In this document: positions 42,461-51,534 of the stretch, piece after piece | Layout: each line of letters starts with the position of its first letter | How positions within the stretch are numbered: position 1 is the first letter of the stretch | Assembly: GCF_039539345.1 (NCBI RefSeq) | Contig: NZ_BAABCY010000104.1 | Span: 26,671 to 90,670, forward strand | DNA: 64,000 bases | Source: Snuella lapsa | Lineage (GTDB): Bacteria; Bacteroidota; Bacteroidia; Flavobacteriales; Flavobacteriaceae | Reading direction: 5' to 3' | The notes under the pieces: model-generated | Seen by the model: only the letters and a program-made list of their open reading frames with translations | What the model was told of the DNA's origin: nothing | Database searches by the model: none | Translations under genes and position numbers: made by a program

Positions 42461-45400
42461 ATGAAGCAAAAAATACCACTTTTACTTTTTATTATTTCCT
42501 TTACGTTATTTTCTCAGCAAAAACGGTTCGATATTGCTTGGGATGGTGTTAGGGTAATTTCTGCAGGAACCTACAAGCTTAAAGTCCCCTCTTTTAATAG
42601 CAAAAATTTTAGCTATAATTTTAAGGAAGGCTTGCAGTTTATTTCACAATGGGAAATATCACGAAATCTAGATGAACGTTCGGTAGCATTAAGTCGTGTT
42701 GTATACGAATATATTTCTGCACAGGAATTAAGGGATTTGGATTTGAGTAAGATTCCGAATAAGTTGAAATTTAGTTTAAAGAATTCCAATGCCAGAGATA
42801 AACTATATGCATTTTTAGAATTGTCGCCCATTATAAAAGATACAAATGGTGCCTATAAAAAAATAGTGTCCTTTCAAATAGACTATAAAGAAGGGAGTGG
42901 TTTTGGAGTTAGTACATTAAGTAAAGTGGGCAATACAAAAGCAATAACTAATTCTGTTTTGCGCTCGGGAACATGGTATCGGTTTTATGTCGATACAACA
43001 GGTGTTTTTAAATTATCCAGAAACTTTTTACAAGAATTGGGAGTAAACGTCAGTGGGGTCGATCCAAGAACTATAAAGTTGTATGGTAATGGTGGGCATA
43101 TGATCCCTTACGCCAATTCAGAACCATATCCGTTGGATGTTGTCGAAAACGCTATAAAAGTTGTAGGAGAAAGCGATGGCGTATTTAATAACGACGATTA
43201 TATTTTGTTTTATGCTCAAGGTCCGAAAGTGTTTAACGACGAAAGTAATACCCATATTAATTGTTATACAGATAAAACGTACTATTACATTAATGTAAGT
43301 TCGGGGTTTGGGAAGCGTATTCAGCCGCTTGTCCAGCCAGCTGGTGCGATCGATATGGAAATAACCACCTTCGAAGATTATAAGTTTCACGAGATCGACG
43401 AGCATAACATTGCTACTATGGGGAGGCGTTGGTTTGGAGATCGTTTCGATATAGACAATAATAAAATGTTTACGTTCGATTTTCCAGATTTAGTCCTTTC
43501 CGAACCAATACAGCTTAAGGTTTATGCTGCTTCTGCATCATCTACACAAAGTGCCATGCAAATTAATGTTAATGGCGCCCCAGTTGCGAACTTAACAGCC
43601 CCTGGTGCCAGCCAGCCTAATTTGGCACGAGACTTCCTGTTTATTGGTGATGTAACTGTTAATGCATCAAGAGTAGATGTGAATATTAGCTTTGATAACC
43701 TTGGTAACCCAAGTGGTTTAGGATATTTGGATTATGTGTCCATTCAGGCCAAACGATCATTAAAATTTTACGATAAGCAGTTTCAATTTAAGAATAGTGA
43801 CGTAGCCTTAGCTTCGGGTATAGGACAATATACCATAAATAATACAACACGGCTATCAGAGGTGTGGGATGTAACAGATTTGTATAATGTAACCGGACTT
43901 GAAAATACAGAGGCTGTTTCTAATCTTACATTTACGGCTCCTCTAGGCATGTTAAGGGCCTATGTTGCTGTAACGCCCTTGGATTATTTTATCCCTAAAA
44001 TAGATGACAGCAAGTCGGTTTTAAACCAAGATATAAAAGGGACGGTTTTTTTAAATGCCCAGGGCGAGTTCCAAGATGTAGACTATATTATAGTATCTCC
44101 TAATAACATGCTTAATGAGGCCGAGCGTTTGGCACAGATTAACAGGGAACAGTATGGTTTAAATGTTAAGGCCTTGGGATTGGATGAAATTTACAATGAG
44201 TTTAGTTCTGGAAACCAGGATATAGGAGCCATAAGGAACATGGTAAAATATGTGTACGATAATGCGAGTGTACCCGAAAAACGTATAAAATACCTGTGCT
44301 TGTTTGGAGACGGATCGTTTGATTATAAAGATAGGATTCAAAACAATACAAACATAGTGCCCTCTTGGTACGCTTATAATAGTTTCAATTTAACCAGTTC
44401 GTATGTATCCGACGACTTTTATGGTATGATGGATATTAACGAAGGGACTATGGCAACAAGTGATAAATTAGATATAGCAGTAGGTAGAATATTGGCAGAT
44501 ACCCCACAACGAGCAAAAGAAATGGTAGACAAAGTAGCATTGTATCATGCAAAAGAAGCTTTTGGTAGTTGGAGGAATAAATTTATAGTAGTTTCTGATG
44601 ATGTAGACGAGGATTGGGAAGGTGTTTTGCAGAAAACGACAGATAGCATTGGTAATGTTGTTGCCAGGGAAAAACCATTTGTAAATGTTACAAAAATCCA
44701 TTCCGATGCTTTTGAGCAAGAGTCTAGTGCCGGAGGCGAAACCTATCCGCAGGTTACAAAAGAATTTGTTGATGCAGTAGATAATGGCGCTTTGGTGCTG
44801 AATTATTTTGGTCATGGGGGCGAAGACGGTTTGGCTAGCGAGCGTATTTTGTTAAAACCCAATGTTCAGGAGTTTAGAAACTTATGCAAGCTTAATTGTT
44901 TTGTAACGGTAACCTGCGAGTATACCAAGTTCGATAATCCGTTTAGGCAAACAGCAGGTGAGTTTACCTATTGGAACAAGCAGGCAGGAGCTATTGGCCT
45001 TATTACCACAACCCGGCAAGTATTTGTTAATTTTGGAATTAGGTTCAATATTGTTTTAGAGGAGTATCTGTTTTCGTTTAGTAATAATGATACGTTTAAT
45101 GATGACGAATACCCTACCATGGCCGAAGCTTTACGATTAACGAAAAACGATCCTCAAATCTCCAATTCCAGTCAAAAGCGCTTGGTGTTTTTTATTGGCG
45201 ATCCAGCCATGAAATTAGCATTCCCCAAACCAAATATACGATTAACAAAAATCAATGATACTCCCATAACACAAGCTACAGACACCTTAAAAGCCTTAAG
45301 TTATGTGAAACTGGCGGGCGAAGTTACCGATGTTTCTGGAAATATATTGACAAACTATAATGGAGCGCTTTCCACAACTATTTACGACAAGCCCATAAGT

Positions 45401-46342
45401 AGGCAAACATTGGCAAATGATGGAACCCGTTTAAATGGAGAATTGGTAAAGATGGATTTTTCGACACTGGGAGAAATTATTTTTAGAGGACAAGCGTCAG
45501 TTACCAATGGTCAATTTGAATTCGATTTTGTTGTGCCTAAGGATATTGGGGTGCCTGTTGGATACGGTAAAGTGAGTTTTTATTCTAAAAATGAGACTTT
45601 GTTGCAAGATCAGTCTGGAGCAAGTATTAATACTGTACGGATAGGGGGGGTAAACGAAAATGCAGCAGAAGACAATATTGGGCCGGTAATTACCTTGTAT
45701 ATGAATGATGAAAATTTCGTATCTGGAGGTATTACCAGTGAGTCACCAACCTTATTGGCGAAATTGGAAGATGCTAACGGTATTAACACAGCAAGTGGTA
45801 TAGGCCATGATATTGTAGCGATAATTGATGCCGATGAAACCAATCCCTTTGTGTTAAACAATTATTATCAAACAGAGTTGGACGATTACCAAAAAGGAGT
45901 GGTTAGCTACCCGTTTCGGGATTTAGAGCCTGGATTGCATACTTTAACCTTAAAAGCTTGGGATGTATATAATAATTCCTCAATTGCTGAAATTCAGTTT
46001 ATTGTGCACGATAAAGACCAGGAGTTAGTTATAAACAATGTGCTTAATTATCCAAATCCTTTCGTTAGTTATACAGAATTTTGGTTTAACCACAATAGTT
46101 TAGACCCTTTAGACGTTTCTATACAGGTGTTCACGGTTTCGGGAAAACTGGTAAGAACCCTAACAGGGCAAACAAATTCGGGACTTAAAGCAACAAGTTC
46201 GCTTTCTAGGGATATTGTTTGGGACGGAAGGGATGATTTTGGAGATAAAATAGGCAAAGGCGTTTATATTTATAAACTTACAGTGTATTCTAGATTGTTG
46301 AACAAGAAAGTGGAAAAGATAGAAAAACTTGTAATTCTTTAA
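42461..46342 (+). CDS. porU: Type IX secretion system sortase PorU
   Basis: 1293 residues with a signal peptide (TLFS/QQKRF). The central C25 (gingipain-like) peptidase domain has IKYLCLFGDGSFDYKDRI, NYFGHGGEDGLASERIL with the catalytic His, and KLNCFVTVTCEYTKFDNPF with the catalytic Cys, near residues 780-830. The C-terminus has an immunoglobulin-like FlgD-type segment (VLNYPNPFVSYTEFWF, DIVWDGRDDFGDKIGKGVYIYKL) that is a type-A-like T9SS signal, as PorU itself carries an uncleaved CTD. PorU removes CTD signals from secreted cargo and couples them to anionic lipid at the cell surface. It is divergent from gldJ and 104 nt upstream of porV. Confidence 0.95.
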   Translation: MKQKIPLLLFIISFTLFSQQKRFDIAWDGVRVISAGTYKLKVPSFNSKNFSYNFKEGLQFISQWEISRNLDERSVALSRVVYEYISAQELRDLDLSKIPNKLKFSLKNSNARDKLYAFLELSPIIKDTNGAYKKIVSFQIDYKEGSGFGVSTLSKVGNTKAITNSVLRSGTWYRFYVDTTGVFKLSRNFLQELGVNVSGVDPRTIKLYGNGGHMIPYANSEPYPLDVVENAIKVVGESDGVFNNDDYILFYAQGPKVFNDESNTHINCYTDKTYYYINVSSGFGKRIQPLVQPAGAIDMEITTFEDYKFHEIDEHNIATMGRRWFGDRFDIDNNKMFTFDFPDLVLSEPIQLKVYAASASSTQSAMQINVNGAPVANLTAPGASQPNLARDFLFIGDVTVNASRVDVNISFDNLGNPSGLGYLDYVSIQAKRSLKFYDKQFQFKNSDVALASGIGQYTINNTTRLSEVWDVTDLYNVTGLENTEAVSNLTFTAPLGMLRAYVAVTPLDYFIPKIDDSKSVLNQDIKGTVFLNAQGEFQDVDYIIVSPNNMLNEAERLAQINREQYGLNVKALGLDEIYNEFSSGNQDIGAIRNMVKYVYDNASVPEKRIKYLCLFGDGSFDYKDRIQNNTNIVPSWYAYNSFNLTSSYVSDDFYGMMDINEGTMATSDKLDIAVGRILADTPQRAKEMVDKVALYHAKEAFGSWRNKFIVVSDDVDEDWEGVLQKTTDSIGNVVAREKPFVNVTKIHSDAFEQESSAGGETYPQVTKEFVDAVDNGALVLNYFGHGGEDGLASERILLKPNVQEFRNLCKLNCFVTVTCEYTKFDNPFRQTAGEFTYWNKQAGAIGLITTTRQVFVNFGIRFNIVLEEYLFSFSNNDTFNDDEYPTMAEALRLTKNDPQISNSSQKRLVFFIGDPAMKLAFPKPNIRLTKINDTPITQATDTLKALSYVKLAGEVTDVSGNILTNYNGALSTTIYDKPISRQTLANDGTRLNGELVKMDFSTLGEIIFRGQASVTNGQFEFDFVVPKDIGVPVGYGKVSFYSKNETLLQDQSGASINTVRIGGVNENAAEDNIGPVITLYMNDENFVSGGITSESPTLLAKLEDANGINTASGIGHDIVAIIDADETNPFVLNNYYQTELDDYQKGVVSYPFRDLEPGLHTLTLKAWDVYNNSSIAEIQFIVHDKDQELVINNVLNYPNPFVSYTEFWFNHNSLDPLDVSIQVFTVSGKLVRTLTGQTNSGLKATSSLSRDIVWDGRDDFGDKIGKGVYIYKLTVYSRLLNKKVEKIEKLVIL

Positions 46343-46446
46343 ATTTTAAAAATGCTATTGTGCATATAATCGACAATTTTAGCAGGTTGAAGAAATAAAG
46401 AACAGGTTTTAAAATAAAAATTATATTTGTTAACTAAAATTGATTT

Positions 46447-47655
46447 ATGAAGAATAAGATCCTACTGCTACTGGTATTTGCTTTTGTTGTGAAAGTTGAA
46501 GCACAAGAAACTGTCATTACATCAGGAGAAGATAAAAGAGTTGTTATAACAGGCATGCCTTTTGGATTGATAGCTCCAGATGCTAGAGGGGCAGGCTTGG
46601 GAGATATGGGGGTGGCGACATCGGTAGATGCCTTTTCACAGCATTGGAATCCCTCTAAATATGTGTTTTCTGAGACAAAATCGGGCTTTTCGATAAGTTA
46701 TACGCCCTATTTGAAAAAATTGGTAAACGATATAGGTATTGGTTATTTGACTTATTTTAACCGTTTGGATGAGCGTAGTGCCTTTGCTGCCAGTTTAAAA
46801 TATTTTGGATTAGGGGAGATAGAGTTTATTTTAAACGAATCAGACCAACCTAATATTCAAAAGCCTAATGAATTTGCACTAGATTTATCTTATGCCCTTA
46901 GATTGTCAGACCAATTTGCTATGTCTGTAGCTATGCGGTACTTACGATCCGATTTAAGACTTAATTATGACAATAGTGATGCAAGTGCGGCAAACACATT
47001 TGGAGTAGATATTTCTGGATATTATCAAGGACAAGAAGAAGTATATAACGACTTTAATGGACGTTGGCGTATGGGCTTTGCTATTCAAAATGTAGGGCCA
47101 AAGTTTAAGTACGATGATGGTGGTCAGGATAATTTTCAACCTACAAATTTAAGACTGGGTGGAGGATTCGATTTTATTTTTGATAATTACAATACAATAG
47201 CAGTAACCGCAGAAGTTGCTAAACTATTAGTGCCTACGCCTCCAATAATAGGTTTTGATGACTTAAATGGCGATGGAGTACAGGCTACAGATGGGAGCGA
47301 ACCTGAATATATAATTAAAGGAAAATCGCAAGATGTAAACTTTTTGTCAGGTGTTTTTCAGTCGTTTGGAGATGCGCCAGATGGTTTTAGTGAAGAACTA
47401 AAAGAATTTACATGGGCTTTAGGAGCCGAGTATTTGTATCAAGATGCTTTTGCTTTTAGAGCAGGCTATTTTAATGAAGCAGAAGAAAAAGGAGCGAGAA
47501 AGTTTATCGCGCTAGGAGCAGGATTTAAGTACAACACTGTTAATGTAGATATGTCATATTTATTCTCAACCTCTAAAGTGCAGAGTCCACTAGAGGGAAC
47601 TTTACGTTTCTCTTTAACCTTTAATATTGGAGCAGGAGAATACATGGAATTTTAA
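46447..47655 (+). CDS. porV: Type IX secretion system outer-membrane channel subunit PorV
   Basis: 402 residues with a signal peptide (VVKVEA/QETV). The highly conserved region PFGLIAPDARGAGLGDMGVATSVDAFSQHWNPSKYVFSE near residues 38-75 is the PorV signature, and the rest alternates in strand-like segments ending RFSLTFNIGAGEYMEF, an outer-membrane barrel of the FadL type. PorV carries cargo to the PorU attachment complex. It follows porU closely, so co-transcription is expected, though a -7-like TATATTTG (46422-46429) may give an internal start. Confidence 0.95.
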   Translation: MKNKILLLLVFAFVVKVEAQETVITSGEDKRVVITGMPFGLIAPDARGAGLGDMGVATSVDAFSQHWNPSKYVFSETKSGFSISYTPYLKKLVNDIGIGYLTYFNRLDERSAFAASLKYFGLGEIEFILNESDQPNIQKPNEFALDLSYALRLSDQFAMSVAMRYLRSDLRLNYDNSDASAANTFGVDISGYYQGQEEVYNDFNGRWRMGFAIQNVGPKFKYDDGGQDNFQPTNLRLGGGFDFIFDNYNTIAVTAEVAKLLVPTPPIIGFDDLNGDGVQATDGSEPEYIIKGKSQDVNFLSGVFQSFGDAPDGFSEELKEFTWALGAEYLYQDAFAFRAGYFNEAEEKGARKFIALGAGFKYNTVNVDMSYLFSTSKVQSPLEGTLRFSLTFNIGAGEYMEF

Positions 47656-47696
47656 GGGAGGAATTTCAAAAACCTTTAAAATGGTAAATACACAAG

Positions 47697-47728
47697 AAAA
47701 GCTATTGCAAATGCAGTAGCTTTTTTTT
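47697..47728 (+). terminator. Rho-independent terminator after porV
   Basis: AAAAGCTATTGCA (47697-47709) folds back on TGCAGTAGCTTTT (47712-47724) with one G:U pair, followed by TTTT. Confidence 0.8.
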
Positions 47729-48034
47729 GTGGAGAGAGAACCGAAAAGTGATTTGCCTTGTTGTCCTAATATAAGCAAAAGAGATATTTATCCTTCATTG
47801 TATTAAGAATGTTACTTTTTGAGCCTTTGTCTGTGTAACAGGTAACTTTATTAATGCATTTGAAAAAGAAGTTTACAGGTTTTGTTTGTAGGTATTTATA
47901 TAAAATTCTTATTTTTTAGGGCTCGCTTTTTGAGAAACGGAAAAATGGACTTTCTATAACGTTATAGTTTGTAATGTTATAGCTTAGAAAGCTAATTTTT
48001 CTAATATTCAGTTTTTCATTAATATCTAAAGTAT

Positions 48035-48042
48035 TACTTTTG
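48035..48042 (+). promoter_or_regulatory. Bacteroidota -7 box of pdhA
   Basis: TACTTTTG, exact TAnnTTTG, 28 nt upstream of the ATG, with TTTTTC about 20 nt upstream as a weak -33 candidate. Confidence 0.45.
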
Positions 48043-48070
48043 TTGTTCGTTTATTTAATTAACGTTGAAA

Positions 48071-49069
48071 ATGCAAAAAATTACAAAAGAGGTTTACCTT
48101 AAATGGTATGAAGACATGTTGTTCTGGAGAAAGTTTGAAGACAAACTTGCTGCAGTTTATATCCAACAAAAGGTTAGAGGATTTCTTCATTTATATAATG
48201 GTCAGGAAGCTGTATTAGCAGGAGCGCTGCACGCTATGGATTTGACCAAAGACAAAATGATTACGGCATATAGAAACCACGTACAGCCCATAGGGATGGG
48301 AGAAGATCCCAGACGTGTTATGGCGGAGTTGTATGGTAAAGCTACCGGAACGTCTCAAGGCCTTGGAGGGTCAATGCATATTTTTTCGAAAGAACATCGT
48401 TTTTATGGTGGTCATGGTATTGTTGGGGGACAAATTCCTTTAGGAGCAGGTATTGCCTTTGGTGATAAATACCATGGTAGTGATGCTGTAACCTTATGTT
48501 GCTTTGGTGACGGAGCCGCACGTCAAGGATCGTTGCATGAAACCTTTAATTTGGCCATGCTATGGAAGTTGCCTGTAGTCTTTGTTTGTGAGAACAACGG
48601 TTACGCAATGGGAACTTCTGTTGAGCGTACAGCAAATCATACCGAAGTTTGGAAATTAGGTAAAGGTTACGAAATGCCTTGTGGTCCTGTAGATGGGATG
48701 AACCCAATTAAAGTAGCCGAAGCTTTCGATGAAGCAATTCAACGTGCACGCCGTGGTGACGGACCAACATTCCTTGAGTTAAAAACATACCGCTATAGAG
48801 GGCATTCTATGAGTGACGCCCAGCATTATAGAACAAAAGAAGAAGTAGAAGAGTACAAGAAAATAGATCCAATTACACAAGTTAAGGATATTATCCTTGA
48901 AAAGAAATATGCTACCGAAGCAGAGATTAAAGTAATTGACAAGCGCGTAAAGGATAGAGTGGCAGAGTGTGAGAAATTTGCAGAAGAGTCGCCGTTCCCA
49001 GATAAGAGCGTAATGTACGATGTTGTTTACGAACAAGAAGATTATCCATTTATACAACATAAATTATAA
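48071..49069 (+). CDS. pdhA: Pyruvate dehydrogenase E1 component, alpha subunit
   Basis: 332 residues from MQKITKEVYLKWYED. The TPP-binding region GDGAARQGSLHETFNLAMLWKLPVVFVCENNG, the catalytic-loop motif YRYRGHSMSDAQHYRTKEE and MHIFSKEHRFYGGHGIVGGQIPLGAGIAF identify E1-alpha. A TTG two codons upstream could also start the frame, but the ATG is preferred. With PdhB it decarboxylates pyruvate and passes the acetyl group to the lipoyl arm of E2. pdhC starts only 3 nt after its stop. Confidence 0.95.
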   Translation: MQKITKEVYLKWYEDMLFWRKFEDKLAAVYIQQKVRGFLHLYNGQEAVLAGALHAMDLTKDKMITAYRNHVQPIGMGEDPRRVMAELYGKATGTSQGLGGSMHIFSKEHRFYGGHGIVGGQIPLGAGIAFGDKYHGSDAVTLCCFGDGAARQGSLHETFNLAMLWKLPVVFVCENNGYAMGTSVERTANHTEVWKLGKGYEMPCGPVDGMNPIKVAEAFDEAIQRARRGDGPTFLELKTYRYRGHSMSDAQHYRTKEEVEEYKKIDPITQVKDIILEKKYATEAEIKVIDKRVKDRVAECEKFAEESPFPDKSVMYDVVYEQEDYPFIQHKL

Positions 49070-49072
49070 GCT

Positions 49073-50695
49073 ATGGCAGAGATTATTAATATGCCGCGTT
49101 TAAGCGACACCATGGAAGAAGGTACTGTTGCTGCTTGGTTGAAAAAGGTTGGAGACAAAGTTGAAGAGGGCGATATTTTAGCAGAAATTGAAACAGACAA
49201 AGCAACTATGGAGTTCGAGTCGTTTCATGAGGGCACATTACTTCACATTGGGGTACAAGAAGGAGAGACAACAAAAGTAGATGCACTTTTGGCTATTATA
49301 GGTGATGAGGGTGAGGATATTTCAGGTTTGTTAAGTGGATCTGGAGAAGTGGCTTCAGCACCTGAAGCATCAAAAGAAGAACAACAAGTAGAGAATACTC
49401 AAGCAGAGACTGCAGATGTAGATATACCAGAGGGTGTTGTAGTAGTTACTATGCCACGTTTAAGCGACACGATGGAAGAAGGTACTGTTGCTACTTGGCT
49501 TAAACAAGTTGGAGATACGGTTGAAGAAGGTGATATTCTTGCAGAAATTGAAACCGATAAAGCAACGATGGAGTTTGAATCGTTCCAATCTGGTACCTTG
49601 TTACATGTTGGGTTGCAAGAAGGAGAATCGGCTAAAGTAGATGCTTTGTTGGCTATTATTGGGCCAGCAGGAACAGATGTGTCTGCAGTAGCAAGCAATT
49701 TTAAAGTTGCTGGAGCATCAGCTAAAGCAGAAGAAGCTCCAAAAAAAGAAACAGCGCCTAAGACTGAGGCACCAGTTTCAAAACCAACAGTGACGGCTGA
49801 AGCGCCAAAGGCTGCTACACCTCAAGTAACAGCTTCAAACGGAAGGGTATTTGCTTCTCCTTTAGCTAAAAAAATAGCAACAGAAAAAGGGATCGATCTA
49901 AATCAAGTACAAGGCTCTGGAGAGCATGGACGTATTGTGAAACGCGATATAGAAAACTTTACGCCAGCTGCACAGTCGGCTGCAACTGTAGGTAAGTTTG
50001 TTCCGGCTGGTCAGGAAGATTTTGAAGATGTGCCTAATTCACAAATGCGTAAAGCAATTGCAAAGGCATTAACAAACTCTAAATTTACGGCGCCACATTA
50101 TTACTTGAACGTAGAGTTCGATATGGAAAATGCCATTGCATTCCGTGCACAGTTCAACTCTATTCCAGATACTAAAATATCTTATAACGATATGGTTGTT
50201 AAGGCCTGTGCTTTGGCATTAAAACAGCACCCACAGGTAAACTCCCAGTGGTTTGCCGATAAAATGCGCTTGAATAACCATGTGCATATTGGGGTAGCTG
50301 TTGCTGTACCAGATGGTTTGGTTGTGCCTGTAGTAAGGTTTGCCAACGAACAATCCTTGCCACAAATAGGAGCAGCAGTTAAAGAACTTGCAGGAAAAGC
50401 AAGAAACAAGAAATTAACGCCAGCAGAGATGGAAGGTAGTACCTTTACTGTTTCCAATTTAGGAATGTTTGGCATCGATACCTTTACGTCTATAATAAAT
50501 CAACCTAACTCAGCTATTCTTTCAGTTGGGAATATTGTTGAAAAACCAGTTGTAAAGAACGGTCAAATAGTTGTTGGACATACCATGAAATTATCACTGG
50601 CATGCGATCATAGAACCATAGATGGAGCTACAGGCGCACAATTCCTTCAAACATTAAAAGGATACATAGAAAACCCTGTAACTATGCTGGTATAA
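49073..50695 (+). CDS. pdhC: Pyruvate dehydrogenase E2 component (dihydrolipoamide acetyltransferase), two lipoyl domains
   Basis: 540 residues. Lipoyl domain 1 is at about residues 2-80 with the lipoylated Lys in ETDKATMEFES, lipoyl domain 2 at about 125-200 repeats almost the same text, then an Ala/Pro/Glu-rich linker, a peripheral subunit-binding domain at about 257-292 (VFASPLAKKIATEKGI, GRIVKRDIE), and a catalytic domain at about 320-540 ending with the acyltransferase HRTIDGA motif (DHRTIDGATGAQFL). It carries the acetyl group from E1 to CoA. A dihydrolipoamide dehydrogenase (E3) is not in the window. Confidence 0.95.
   Translation: MAEIINMPRLSDTMEEGTVAAWLKKVGDKVEEGDILAEIETDKATMEFESFHEGTLLHIGVQEGETTKVDALLAIIGDEGEDISGLLSGSGEVASAPEASKEEQQVENTQAETADVDIPEGVVVVTMPRLSDTMEEGTVATWLKQVGDTVEEGDILAEIETDKATMEFESFQSGTLLHVGLQEGESAKVDALLAIIGPAGTDVSAVASNFKVAGASAKAEEAPKKETAPKTEAPVSKPTVTAEAPKAATPQVTASNGRVFASPLAKKIATEKGIDLNQVQGSGEHGRIVKRDIENFTPAAQSAATVGKFVPAGQEDFEDVPNSQMRKAIAKALTNSKFTAPHYYLNVEFDMENAIAFRAQFNSIPDTKISYNDMVVKACALALKQHPQVNSQWFADKMRLNNHVHIGVAVAVPDGLVVPVVRFANEQSLPQIGAAVKELAGKARNKKLTPAEMEGSTFTVSNLGMFGIDTFTSIINQPNSAILSVGNIVEKPVVKNGQIVVGHTMKLSLACDHRTIDGATGAQFLQTLKGYIENPVTMLV
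49091..49306 (+). repeat. Lipoyl-domain direct repeat, copy 1
   Basis: 216 nt coding lipoyl domain 1 of pdhC; starts at the ATG of ATGCCGCGTTTAAGCGACAC and matches copy 2 (49451-49666) at a 360-nt offset, differing mostly at third codon positions. Confidence 0.8.
49451..49666 (+). repeat. Lipoyl-domain direct repeat, copy 2
   Basis: 216 nt coding lipoyl domain 2 of pdhC; see copy 1. The high nucleotide identity suggests a recent internal duplication or ongoing gene conversion. Confidence 0.8.
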
Positions 50696-50726
50696 GGCAT
50701 AGTTATCGGATTTACAATAAAGTTAA

Positions 50727-50757
50727 AAACCTGTTTCAATTGAAACAGGTTTTTTTT
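50727..50757. terminator. Rho-independent terminator between pdhC and the DUF4242 gene
   Basis: AAACCTGTTTCAA / TTGAAACAGGTTT is a perfect 26-nt palindrome at 50727-50752, followed by T on the plus strand and flanked by A on the other, so it can serve both convergent genes. Confidence 0.85.
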
Positions 50758-50761
50758 GTTT

Positions 50762-51034
50762 TCATTCAGAAGTTACCGGGTCTATAACAGTAGAAACTTC
50801 ATTAATGGAGCTAATAGGAAAATTGCCCCGTTTAGCATGTTCTTCAATTAGCTCTTTGTTTGGTGATATGTATACACAGTAAATTTTATCACCGGTTACA
50901 TAGCTGTGTACCCAGTTAATTTGTGGTCCGAGGTCTTCTAAAACCTTACAAGAGGTTTGCGAAATACCTTTAAGTTGTTCCTGAGTTAATTGTCCAGCTC
51001 CAGGTAACGTTCTTTCGATTACATACTTTGGCAT
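50762..51034 (-). CDS. DUF4242-like small protein
   Basis: 90 residues from MPKYVIERTLPGAG. ERTLPGAGQLTQEQLKGISQTSCKVLEDLGPQINWVHSYVTGDKIYCVYISPNKELIEEHAKRGNF matches the ferredoxin-like fold of DUF4242 (SCO4226-type nickel-binding family), an approximately 90-residue domain with a conserved W-x-x-S-Y segment. The function is unknown. The frame extends to 51058, but the chosen ATG starts the domain. Convergent with pdhC, sharing the terminator. Confidence 0.78.
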   Translation of the reverse strand: MPKYVIERTLPGAGQLTQEQLKGISQTSCKVLEDLGPQINWVHSYVTGDKIYCVYISPNKELIEEHAKRGNFPISSINEVSTVIDPVTSE

Positions 51035-51534
51035 AATATACATTGTTTTGTTAATCAAAAAGAATCCTTACGACGCTCAGCGTCGGGGTTTCCGTTTATT
51101 GCGTGTTATTCTAAAAGAATCTCTCGGCGAGGCACTTCGGGACTTTCTTTTGAATTTGTCCTTCCCATGAAAAACAGTTAAATGATAAAATTTCGTTTTT
51201 TAAACCTTTAGGTTAACAGTAAATTGGAAAAAGCGTCTTGTAATAATTGCTCTTAGTGTATTTGTTTAAAGAAATTGTTATCCAACTATTCATCATTTTT
51301 TTTTCTATAGCAGTAAATTTGTCTTTAAAGTAATGAATTTTAGTGTGTTGTGCAATAGTTGGGAGCGATTGATTAATAAACTCTCGTAAATGTTAAGTAG
51401 TAATTGGTAGTTTTTTATCTTTAAGCGTTAATATAATAGCAATCATAAAATGAACTATTACGATTTTGGATGGCAACCAAGATGTTTTATAGCGCATTGC
51501 ATTTGACTTATGAAAAACAATAACATTTAAACGG
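51035..51534. other. Intergenic gap with palindromic elements
   Basis: 500 nt without a recognised gene between the DUF4242 gene and the M28 peptidase. At 51071-51085 a near-perfect GC-rich palindrome (CGACGCT c AGCGTCG) stands out, followed by CTCGGCGAG (51123-51131), in an otherwise AT-rich sequence; this looks like a remnant of a repeat element. Confidence 0.5.
51071..51131. repeat. GC-rich palindrome cluster, possible extragenic repeat
   Basis: CGACGCTcAGCGTCG at 51071-51085 and CTCGGCGAG at 51123-51131. Local GC content is well above the surroundings. Extragenic repeats of this kind often exist in several copies; only one was noticed in the window. Confidence 0.35.

Larger units (their letters stand above)
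47656..48070. other. Intergenic gap porV to pdhA with terminator, palindrome and promoter
   Basis: 415 nt without a coding gene. It contains the terminator of porV (47697-47728), a perfect palindrome CTATAACGTTATAG (47954-47967) and the pdhA promoter (48035-48042). In related genomes I recall a cytidine deaminase gene in this place; none is present here. Confidence 0.5.
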
